Shown piece after piece: positions 1 through 6,389 of a DNA stretch of 33,177 nt. The notes beneath the pieces were generated by a model. It saw only the letters and a program-made list of their open reading frames with translations. It ran no database searches and was not told where the DNA came from. The DNA comes from Acidobacteriota bacterium (GTDB lineage: Bacteria; Acidobacteriota; Terriglobia; Bryobacterales; Bryobacteraceae): contig QHXW01000032.1 in assembly GCA_003223115.1 (NCBI GenBank), forward strand, positions 7,615 to 40,791. Reading direction: 5' to 3'. How positions within the stretch are numbered: the stretch's first letter is position 1; each line of letters begins with the position of its first letter. The position numbers and the translations under genes are program-made.

Positions 1-176
1 CGCGTCCCGATGGCTGTCTTTACCCATTCGTAGGCCCTGGCCAGTTCGTCCAGTGTGAAATCGTCATTTCCGATTCGCCCCTCGCGTCTCCAGCTCGCAA
101 TCTTCGCCTGAATGCTGGGGAGCGTCGGGGCAAAGCACAGGTCGACATTCACCAGCGAACCGCCGCCAACAGCCAT
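1..176 (-). pseudogene. GMC-oxidoreductase-like fragment, runs off the left edge
   Basis: This minus-strand frame reads in from an ATG at 176 and is still open at base 1 (58 codons). Near its start it has the string MAVGGGSLVNVDL, which fits the GGxSxxN signature next to the FAD site in GMC-type flavin oxidoreductases (cholesterol oxidase-like enzymes). The rest (PSIQAKIASWRREGRIG, then LDELARAYEWVKTAIG) reads like ordinary protein. The N-terminal Rossmann motif expected about 80 residues earlier is absent, because upstream DNA codes for a different protein in another frame. I therefore infer an internal piece of a GMC enzyme joined to the neighbouring gene by a deletion. It overlaps the end of the next gene by 28 bases. 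A short unrelated gene remains possible. Confidence 0.4.
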
Positions 177-619
177 TCCGTTCCGGACATATAATGTTCT
201 CCGTCGACGGGCTCGCGGAACATATGATAATGCCGTTGGAGACGCGCGACATAATCGGGCGACTGAATCAGGAATCGGAACAGGTTCAGAAGCGCAGAGG
301 AGTATTTGGTCTGTGGGTTGAGCGTGTCGAGGTACGGTCCCTTTGTTTCGATGGGATCGCTGTCGGCCGCGCCCCATTTTCGGTAGAAATCCAGGCTCTC
401 CCAGCCGTAGCTGATAGTGGCCCAGATCTGGCGCCATCCGGTCTCGGGCCGCAACACGTCAATCATCACCCGTCGGCAGTCGCAACCGGGCTCGTTGCAG
501 TATAACTCCACGAACCCCTATTCCCCATCTGGAAGATCCTGCCGCTGTGTGACGGTAACGGACCTCGTCTCACGCGCTCCCAGCTCGGGAAATCTTTCCA
601 TAAATGGAACCATCGGCAT
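149..619 (-). pseudogene. conserved protein of unknown function, interrupted by TAG
   Basis: One frame runs from ATG 619 (GGAG nine bases upstream) to a stop at 149, broken only by a TAG at 518-520. Before the stop it reads PELGARETRSVTVTQRQ and LPDGE. After it comes GF, then VELYCNEPGCDCRRVMIDV. The halves fit together as one 156-residue protein whose stop replaces a single residue, probably Tyr. The Cys-rich segment CNEPGCDC could bind a metal, and the later ATISYGWESLDFYRKW stretch looks globular. A GTG at 511 could restart translation and give a 120-residue C-terminal product. I do not recognise a named domain. The C-terminus may also be damaged, since it ends inside the start of the GMC-like fragment. 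Confidence 0.55.
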
Positions 620-1013
620 TTGATTCATCTCCGGGGCCCGCTGCCCGCCACGTGATTGTACTGGATTTCGCGGCCAAGCGGGCTGGACAAATCTCATCGA
701 ATTGTTTACTGTATGGTGGATGAGTGCGACAACGGCTCGCCGCGCAAGGCAACCGAGAGCAGCGGCGAATCGCCAGCGGCACTCCACCAAGCCAGCCGTG
801 AATAACTGCATCGGGAAGTGGAGCGGCTGCGGCGAGAAAATGAGAACTCCGGCGTTATCCTAAACGTCAGACTGTTGCCCTCTACATCTCCTCGAACCCC
901 GTTGGGGCTAGTTTCTGATAACCACACATCTCGGCCAGGATCGTTGGGAGGGCTGGGGCGAGCTGGGGCGAGCTAGCCCGACGCATTTTCCCCGGAGGTA
1001 AACTGAGAAACAT
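620..1013. other. intergenic region upstream of the TlpA-like gene
   Basis: There is no convincing gene. A short plus-strand reading at about 800-850 has the coiled-coil-like string REVERLRRENEN, reminiscent of the tail of IS3-type OrfA proteins, but it lies behind a stop and has no other transposase feature. A 10-base unit, AGCTGGGGCG, is tandemly repeated at 951-974. GGAGG at 994-998 is the likely ribosome-binding site of the next gene, although the 15-base spacing is long. Confidence 0.4.
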
Positions 1014-1601
1014 ATGCCGGATCATCGTTTGGTTCTAGCGACTCTCGCCGCGTTGGCTTTGGCAGCATCCACCCTGGAGGCGGCCGTCATTCCGCGTACA
1101 CCAGACGATCTGACCATTACCATCGCCAGCGGCAAGCAAGTGACTCTGAGCCAGTACAAAGGCAAGGTGGTGGCAGTCATTTTCATCCTGACCACCTGCC
1201 CTCATTGCGAGGCCGCCGTTCAATGCCTGATCCAGGACCAGAACGAGTTCGGGCATCGCGGCTTTCAGGTGATCGCATCGGCAATTGAGGACCACGCGCA
1301 GACTAGCGTGCCGGACTTCATCCGTAGATTCAACCCGCCATTTCCGGTGGGCTACAGCGGTCTAAAGCCGTCGATGGACTTCATGCAGCACCCACCTAAG
1401 TTGACGCCGCACATGCCGCTAATCGCCTTCATCGATAGGCACGGGATTCTTCAGGCGCAGTACGAAGGCAGGGAGCAATTCTTCGTTGAGGATCGGATGG
1501 CCAAAAACCTCCATGACAAAATCGCGGCGTTGATGGGCAGAGGCGCGCCAGCACCAAAGGGAAAGGGCGTCCCGAAGGCCGCGGTCCAGCCCAAGAAATA
1601 G
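1014..1601 (+). CDS. exported TlpA-like thioredoxin-fold protein
   Basis: This 195-residue protein probably acts outside the cytoplasmic membrane in thiol-disulfide exchange or as a peroxiredoxin-like reductase. A hydrophobic signal segment (residues 6-24, rich in Leu and Ala) is followed by a thioredoxin fold. The string LTTCPHCEAA contains the active-site CPHC (Cys62, Cys65) after a hydrophobic strand, and Pro135 in HMPLIAFIDRHG fits the cis-proline loop. CPHC is the DsbA-type dipeptide, more oxidising than the CPPC or CEPC usual in TlpA and ResA. The last 20 residues are a Lys/Pro/Ala tail. The insert at residues 95-130 (HAQTSVPDFIRRF onward) is as in AhpC/TSA-redoxin relatives. The gene stands alone and the frame is intact. 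Substrate unknown. Confidence 0.85.
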   Translation: MPDHRLVLATLAALALAASTLEAAVIPRTPDDLTITIASGKQVTLSQYKGKVVAVIFILTTCPHCEAAVQCLIQDQNEFGHRGFQVIASAIEDHAQTSVPDFIRRFNPPFPVGYSGLKPSMDFMQHPPKLTPHMPLIAFIDRHGILQAQYEGREQFFVEDRMAKNLHDKIAALMGRGAPAPKGKGVPKAAVQPKK

Positions 1602-1636
1602 AAGTGACGGACATGGATGCGGCGGCGCTCCTCACG

Positions 1637-1655
1637 CGCCTGAGGGCCTCAGGCG
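1637..1655 (+). terminator. hairpin downstream of the TlpA-like gene
   Basis: CGCCTGAG and CTCAGGCG form a perfect 8-bp stem around a 3-base loop, about 35 bases past the stop codon. No T-run follows, so an intrinsic terminator is possible but not demonstrated. Confidence 0.3.
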
Positions 1656-2005
1656 AATGCAATGCCGTGAACGTCGCTGGCATGGCCGCTGAGGGAGGGG
1701 GAAAAAGGTGCGTGGCCATTGCTAATTGCGCTGCTATTTGGCGGGCCTGCTACACCCACTCCGCCTTTCTCTTAGTTGAACTGATCTGGCGCCGTCACCC
1801 AATTGGGCCATCAGCGGCATACCGTTAGTACAAATTGCCTTATCACCGTCAACCAAAGGGCTCATTTGAGGCCGGGGCAAGAAGTGCGGTTCAAGGAAGC
1901 ATGGAGCGCTCCTGATCTCACAGCAGCCCGAACCGGCGGAACGCCTGCTTGATTGCCGTCACCTTCTTTGGCGGGCATGGTTCTCTTTGGGTGCGGTTCC
2001 TCGCG

Positions 2006-2080
2006 GATAGTGATCGAGCCGATCGCGAAGGTCGGAGCCGTGCCGAAGTTACGCAGCGCAAACCGGAGATCTTGAATGCA
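2006..2080 (-). pseudogene. ADOP permease trace (pre-TM1 segment)
   Basis: The minus strand reads CIQDLRFALRNFGTAPTF followed by AIGSITI. This matches the motif before the first membrane helix of ADOP permeases in this window (for example [23 protein letters not shown]). The match stops before the usual [12 protein letters not shown] and there is nothing similar upstream, so only a scrap remains. It extends the former range of ADOP genes about 3 kb to the left of the main cluster. Confidence 0.5.
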
Positions 2081-2257
2081 GGATATGAGGAAGAGATCCT
2101 GAGGCCAGCAGTTTTCAGCGTCTCCCCCGCTGGCATTTGCGTGCTCTGGGCACCATTGATGAGCCACTCGGAAACTGCTTGTATCCCCGTTCTATTGTTC
2201 AATTGGCGGCTACATCGACAAAACCCGGGGCGCGGACGCTGGTGCCCTGAGCAGACC

Positions 2258-3364
2258 TCAGGATTCTAGCCCCAGAAAGGCTCGCATCCGATCTAGCTCT
2301 TCTCCAAGTTCACGCTTGAAGGCGCGATCACGTGGGGGCGTTTCAACATAGCCGAACTCCGAGTCAAGCTCGCCGTTCTTTATCGAGAGGTTGCTCCAGC
2401 CAATGACGCGGTCGCGCCAAAGCAGCGGGAGAGCGTAATAGCCGAGTTTGCGTTTGGGCTGCGGTGTGTAGGCCTCGAAACGGTACACCCAGCCCCACAA
2501 TAGCTCGAAGCGGTCGCGGTCCCACACGACTGGATCGAAGGGTGTCAGCACGCGCACTACGTCCGGCGCTGCATAGCGGGGCGGATTCTCTTCGGCCGGC
2601 CAGTACCATTCGGTGGCATCGACCCGCGTATGCGAGAGCCGCTGTTTGGCCCGCTCCAAGGCACTCTTCAACTCGCTTTGCCACTGGGGTACGGCAAAGC
2701 GTAACCGGCGCACAAGGTCAGAAAGACATGCACTGGGTAGGGGCGCGTAGATTCTGACAGCCACATCGACTAGCCTGTCGAGCCGTGCACGCTCTGCTCC
2801 GGCATCGGCCGGTTCCATCCCGTGCTGATGCGCAGCATACATGCGAATACCTCCCTCGCGTCGAACCACACGCAGCATGCCGCGGTAATGCATGGCATCC
2901 AGCAGATGGGTCGTGGCATTTGACGAGCCGCCCCAGTAATTCCTCACTGTGCCGTGCGAGAAATGCTCATTTACTTCGCGCGGATGCACAGTACCGCGTT
3001 CGCGTATGAACCCCAGCAGGAGTTCTGCCCGCTTCTTGCGTTCAGCCGGCCAAGGCTGACGGCTTTCCGCGGGGACGCAGGATTCCGAGCGCGGATGCAT
3101 CAGGGCTTGTATGGATCTTGGCATGTAGCCGTAGACGACGAAGAAATCCTCCTCAAGACCGAGCTTCTCGTACTGTCGTTCCAGGTCGCCGGCGCGATAG
3201 TCCTTGACCCGATGGCGCAGGATGAGATCTTGAGCGCGCGCTGGCGCGCGGATCGGATCGGCCTGTACAAAGCCCAACTCATGGAGTGCACGTCTTAGGG
3301 TCGTCGGCGTGAAGAGGCTCCGAGCAACGGCAAAGCGCCGCAGGTCATCAAGAGTGATACGCAT
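2258..3364 (-). CDS. YcaQ/AlkX-like winged-helix DNA glycosylase
   Basis: This 368-residue protein belongs to the HTH_42 family of YcaQ (AlkX) and AlkZ, monofunctional DNA glycosylases that unhook interstrand crosslinks and remove bulky alkylated bases. Those enzymes use a QxD or QxQ catalytic motif near residue 37. Here LGFVQADPIRAPARAQDL gives Gln34 and Asp36 if translation starts at ATG 3364. Further family features are DLERQYEKLG, the YMPR motif, a winged-helix stretch (RGTVHPREVNEHF), WGGSSNATTHLLDAMHYRG and the C-terminal LTPFDPVVWDRDR and LPLLWRDRVIGW segments. The length is close to the roughly 400 usual for the family. An in-frame upstream extension to 3460 adds 32 non-family residues and is rejected. 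The gene stands alone and is intact. The QxD form points to the YcaQ rather than the AlkZ subgroup. Confidence 0.88.
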   Translation of the reverse strand: MRITLDDLRRFAVARSLFTPTTLRRALHELGFVQADPIRAPARAQDLILRHRVKDYRAGDLERQYEKLGLEEDFFVVYGYMPRSIQALMHPRSESCVPAESRQPWPAERKKRAELLLGFIRERGTVHPREVNEHFSHGTVRNYWGGSSNATTHLLDAMHYRGMLRVVRREGGIRMYAAHQHGMEPADAGAERARLDRLVDVAVRIYAPLPSACLSDLVRRLRFAVPQWQSELKSALERAKQRLSHTRVDATEWYWPAEENPPRYAAPDVVRVLTPFDPVVWDRDRFELLWGWVYRFEAYTPQPKRKLGYYALPLLWRDRVIGWSNLSIKNGELDSEFGYVETPPRDRAFKRELGEELDRMRAFLGLES

Positions 3365-3593
3365 AACCGAGTGTTCGCCCCGCTTCGCAGCGCGACTAAC
3401 TAACGCGTTCGTACTGTTGCCTCCATACACCATAACCAAACATTGATTTACTCTGAACAATGGTCGATCCTGCGGTTCGCGTACCCCCGTGCCCGTGAAG
3501 TCGCGATCCAGTCATGTGACACGAACAACGCCGGTCGTGCCGCCAAGTGCGCGACCCCCGTTTCTGGATCGTTATCGGTTTCAGCTAAATCGG

Positions 3594-4061
3594 TCAGGCA
3601 TCGCCAGCTCGACGGGACTGCCTGCGAGATACTACTGTGGCCATAGAAACTGCGATTGCTATCACGAGCCACGATGCCAGGGGCACAACAAGGAACACGA
3701 AACCGACTTTCGCCCTGAGATGCCGGAAGGCGACACCGCCGTAGATCGACAAAGAAACCAGACTGACGACCAGCATCACCATGTAGAGCGGCACTCGGAC
3801 ATCGACGGTCCAACCGTTCGAAACGACGTAAGCCCATACGGCGGTTATGAACGGGAAGACCACCCAGATCCCGAAAAGCAGCAAAAGGACTCGTGAATTC
3901 TGACGGTGACTTGCACGGAGCATGAACGCGAGCGATGCTCCGGCCCCAGCCAGCACGGCAATGAGGGCTGCTCTGCGCAGTGAGCTAAGAATGCCGTGCT
4001 TGAACACTACCCGGGCCCCTTTAGACGTCATCTCACCGCGCTCGTGATGATGCTCTTCCAT
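3594..4061 (-). CDS. small four-helix membrane protein of unknown function
   Basis: I chose ATG 4061 because GGGAG lies just upstream; the frame is open further but the extra 67 residues are not protein-like. The 155-residue product begins with a His/Glu-rich cytosolic stretch (MEEHHHERGE). Four hydrophobic helices follow at about residues 31-49, 58-80, 91-112 and 119-144, and the protein ends in a basic tail (SRRQSRR). The positive charges (SLRR, RHLRAK, RRQSRR) suggest both termini are inside. No enzyme motif is visible and I do not recognise the family. It is transcribed in the same direction as its neighbours but is separated from them. Confidence 0.6.
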   Translation of the reverse strand: MEEHHHERGEMTSKGARVVFKHGILSSLRRAALIAVLAGAGASLAFMLRASHRQNSRVLLLLFGIWVVFPFITAVWAYVVSNGWTVDVRVPLYMVMLVVSLVSLSIYGGVAFRHLRAKVGFVFLVVPLASWLVIAIAVSMATVVSRRQSRRAGDA

Positions 4062-4273
4062 CTCTCCCAATGGAGTTGAGTGTGGCACAGCCCGTGTGCA
4101 ATGGCCACTTGCTCCTAAAACGCCCGACTCGCTGATCTGGTGCGGCTGAGGCCTCCGAAGTTCGGTTCGCGGAAGCGTGACGGCGGTTCCCGACGGGATC
4201 ACGGGTCCTCGAACCCCGTTTCGAGACCGTGAGCGGAACAAGTCCAGGATGCCGACGTCCAAGTGCCTGCAGC

Positions 4274-4546
4274 TCAGACCAGACGGTCGTATTCGGAGTG
4301 AGTGCCGATCCAGTACCAGACGATGCGATCTTTCTTCATGACCGCCAGAGCGCGATATTCAAGACCGATGCGAACCAAATAGATGTTATCCTCGCCTTCC
4401 AGTTTCTTGAATTGCAAACCGGGGTGCGCCGGATTGCTCTGGAAGAGACGATAGGCGCGCTTGGCGTCCCGTTGGGCGCCGAAGGGTAGATCTGAAAACA
4501 AACGCCTACGTGCCGGGTCGTCCTCCCGTGCCATACGGCGGATCAC
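4274..4546 (-). CDS. RelE/ParE-superfamily toxin, fused to antitoxin tail
   Basis: The C-terminal 75 residues fit the RelE/ParE/HigB toxin fold: helices LFSDLPFGAQRDAKRAYRLF and NPAHPGLQFKKLEG, then strands IYLVRIGLEYRALAV and IVWYWIGTHSEYDRLV. The ending IGTHSEYDRL is typical of the subgroup whose members usually begin just before the first helix. Toxins of this type cleave mRNA on the ribosome or poison gyrase; which applies cannot be told. The first 12 or so residues (MIRRMAREDDPA) look like the end of the antitoxin instead, in the same frame, so a deletion seems to have joined the two genes. ATG 4546 or ATG 4534 could still start a toxin-like protein. Activity is uncertain without its normal N-terminus. 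Confidence 0.6.
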   Translation of the reverse strand: MIRRMAREDDPARRRLFSDLPFGAQRDAKRAYRLFQSNPAHPGLQFKKLEGEDNIYLVRIGLEYRALAVMKKDRIVWYWIGTHSEYDRLV

Positions 4547-4686
4547 ATCGCGTTTTTCGGCAAAACGCTTCTTCCAGGCGTCTTCGTCGGCTAGCGAGGC
4601 GAGGATCTGGGACGCAATATCGCATCCTGCTCATCCTGGGGCAGTGCGACGACTTTTTCCAGCGCCTTCTCCAACAGCGTCGACAT
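4517..4686 (-). pseudogene. frameshifted antitoxin of the adjacent toxin
   Basis: From ATG 4686 the minus strand reads MSTLLEKALEKVVALPQDEQ and DAI. After a 1-base loss (or 2-base gain) near 4611-4622 it continues in another frame as ASQILASLADEDAWKKRF, AEKRDVIRRMARED. This is the usual short helical antitoxin found before RelE/ParE-type toxins (hydrophobic helix, EQD motif, ILESL, then a W-containing acidic helix). In the original frame translation stops shortly after the shift. The C-terminal part that would wrap the toxin is missing and runs directly into the toxin frame. Confidence 0.6.
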
Positions 4687-4844
4687 GCTTCAATTCAATC
4701 TTATCAGCGGACACTGGTGAGCCGCTATGCCACGCCCCGAAACGGAGTGCGTTTTCAATGAACGAAATGCCTACACAACCAAGTGGCTGAACGCTTGCAC
4801 CGTCGCGACCGCCAGCAGCAGGCCCAAGCCGGGGCACGTCATGC

Positions 4845-4866
4845 GCGGCTGAGGAAGCTCAGCCGC
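4845..4866. repeat. perfect hairpin between two broken genes
   Basis: GCGGCTGAG and CTCAGCCGC pair in a 9-bp perfect stem with a 4-base loop. No T-run follows on either strand. It lies between the antitoxin start and the end of the AlbA_2 remnant, and may be a terminator or the end of a small repeat. Confidence 0.4.
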
Positions 4867-4882
4867 CGCCTGGCGATCACGT

Positions 4883-5390
4883 CTATAAGTCATTTGCAAT
4901 CAGTTCGGAAGCAGCTCGGAAGTCGATCGCTTCCGAGTTCAAATCCGGCATCGGTTGTTCGTCGAACGAGGAGACCTGGTTGTAGCGCCGCATTCCCTCG
5001 ATCAGGAATGAGTCGGCCCGCCGGTTCGCTGAACCCACGCGGACAAAAACGCCCTCCGCCGGGCCCAATCGATTGAGGTAGTGTGGCCGATTGGGGCTCG
5101 GATAGATCTCAACCGCGAGTACCTGAGTCTTTCGGCATCACCTCCATGGAGGGAACCAGCTTGGGAGAGATGCTATCCGCAATCAGGCTGGCGAGGCGCT
5201 CTTCGTCCGCCAGTACGTCACGGACACCCTTGACCTTCTTCGTTCCGTTCTCGACTCCAAGCACCATGACGCCGCCCGAAGTATTCGCAAACGCCACAAT
5301 AGCTTTCAGAACGCCTTCCGGGGACAAAAGATCGCGCTTGAACTCCAGCGTCTTGCCTTCGTGCCGGCTAAGGAGGGTCACCAGATCCAC
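4883..5390 (-). pseudogene. AlbA_2 (Schlafen-type) domain protein, frameshifted and truncated
   Basis: From GTG 5390 the frame encodes an AlbA_2 domain: EGKTLEFKRDLLSPEGVLKA, IVAFANTSGGVMVLGVENGT, then a helix rich in Asp/Glu and SISPKLVPSMEVMP. These are the features of the nucleic-acid-binding module in Schlafen and RecG-like ATP-binding proteins. Near 5125-5133 (an AAA in the coding strand) the frame shifts. The next frame restores family sequence: KTQVLAVEIYPSPNRPHYLN, GPAEGVFVRVGSANRRAD, LIEGMRRYNQVSSFDEQPMP. It then stops at 4883, well before the C-terminal wHTH and ATPase-like parts usual for longer members. So there is one base insertion plus 3' truncation. The upstream GTG start has only a weak ribosome-binding site. 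Confidence 0.75.
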
Positions 5391-5450
5391 AACTCTGCAT
5401 TTTGCTCGGATGTCGAGCCATGAGTAAACCTTCCGAGTACGCCGCCGAAG

Positions 5451-5474
5451 GGCGGGCGGCTTGGCCCACCCGCC
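5451..5474. repeat. G+C-rich hairpin at the edge of the ADOP region
   Basis: GGCGGGCGG and CCACCCGCC pair over nine positions with one mismatch around a 6-base loop. It lies 20 bases beyond the truncated end of the ADOP remnant. It could act as a terminator or mark a rearrangement border. Confidence 0.35.
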
Positions 5475-5494
5475 GTGGCTCCGGCGAAACGCGA

Positions 5495-6237
5495 CTAGCT
5501 ATAGCGCTCGATTTGGATGGTTTTGCCTAAGGTATTCGGGTCCGACCCCGAACCGCGTCTGCCAATAACCGTAGCTCAGGATGACGACCGGGCTTGCATT
5601 TGGATGCGTTTCTTCTTCGGTAAAGGCACGCCCGAGAGATGGCCAAACACCGAAGACGCGGAACAATTCTGACGTTGCCCACAGGCCCGCTACCTGCTCG
5701 GGCCCGTCGTCTCCCTCCGTGTTGACGGGAATGGCCTGTGCGATTGCAAGGGCTTCAAAGGATCGGGCGCGGTCATGAGCTACGCGGGTGGACAAGAGTG
5801 ATCCCGTATTTGGGATGGTGCTCGACCAGCGCGATGATGCGGTCCGGATGTGGGTAGGGTTGCGGCTTCAGCAGCGCTGCGTTCACGAACGTGAAGATGG
5901 CCGTATTCGCTCCGATTCCGAGCGCGAGTGACAACACCGCAATTGCGGTGAAGCCAGGGCTCTTGCGCATCGTTCGCAGGGCGTAACGAAGATCTAGCGC
6001 GACTCGTTCGAACAGGATCCATCCCCACATTTCCCGACTCACCTCCTTCAGCAGTGTGTCGTTCCCAAACCGTCTCTGTGCTTTGTACTGCGCGGAGTCC
6101 TGATCGATTCCCATATTCCGGTGTTCCTGCTGCCGCAGCTCCGTGTGCAGCCGCATCTCTTCGTCTAGATCGCGCTCGAATTGCTGACGGCTGACGATAA
6201 ATCGCAAGCTCCGCCAAAGCTCACCAATCCAATCCAT
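5495..6237 (-). pseudogene. ADOP permease, 5' quarter only, two frameshifts
   Basis: The start (ATG 6237) gives a normal ADOP N-terminus: [19 protein letters not shown], then the cytosolic prefix with [15 protein letters not shown] and REMWGW, the pre-helix motif [20 protein letters not shown] and helix [14 protein letters not shown]. The frame is lost near 5785-5795 and resumes as FEALAIAQAIPVNT and FRVFGVWPSLGRAF (start of the periplasmic MacB-like domain), PVVILSYGYWQTRFG. A second shift near 5530 leads to GKTIQIERYS and a TAG at 5495-5497. About 600 residues that should follow are missing. The prefix is of the GELW/EEMRLH type, like the genes at 6390 and 21718. It is preceded by a matching PadR remnant. 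Confidence 0.85.
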
Positions 6238-6249
6238 CAACCCGCTCGC

Positions 6250-6383
6250 TTATGAAGTCTGAATCACGCGTATCATCGCCTGGTTCACGCGCTGGAATTA
6301 CGACAGCTCGACTTCCAACTGTTTCCGTCCGGCTCTCGTGAGCTTGCAGTAGGGCGCTTGCTAAGTCCCCGCCGTGACACCGC
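6250..6383 (-). pseudogene. PadR regulator, 3' end only
   Basis: The minus strand matches the C-terminal third of the intact PadR at 24477-24803: KLTRAGRKQLEVELS, then FQRVNQAMIRVIQTS and TAA at 6250-6252. A TAA at 6298-6300 replaces the Gln codon of the SQF motif. Similarity upstream fades at about 6380, immediately before the stop codon of the ADOP at 6390. This is the tail of a PadR gene that once headed the ADOP remnant just downstream. Confidence 0.7.
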
Positions 6384-6389
6384 ATTTAT

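Larger units (their letters stand above)
1602..2257. other. long intergenic stretch with decayed sequence
   Basis: No intact gene is seen in these 656 bases. Short open frames on both strands lack protein-like composition or a ribosome-binding site. The only recognisable content is the hairpin at 1637-1655 and a 25-codon trace of a permease on the minus strand at 2006-2080, listed separately. Confidence 0.5.

Noticed and set aside
720-860. IS3 OrfA-like coiled-coil string
   Set aside because: Only about a dozen residues look alike, a stop lies just before them, and there is no helix-turn-helix or DDE sequence nearby.
1604-1828. 74-codon plus-strand frame after the TlpA-like gene
   Set aside because: There is no ribosome-binding site, the composition is not protein-like, and a hairpin lies inside it.
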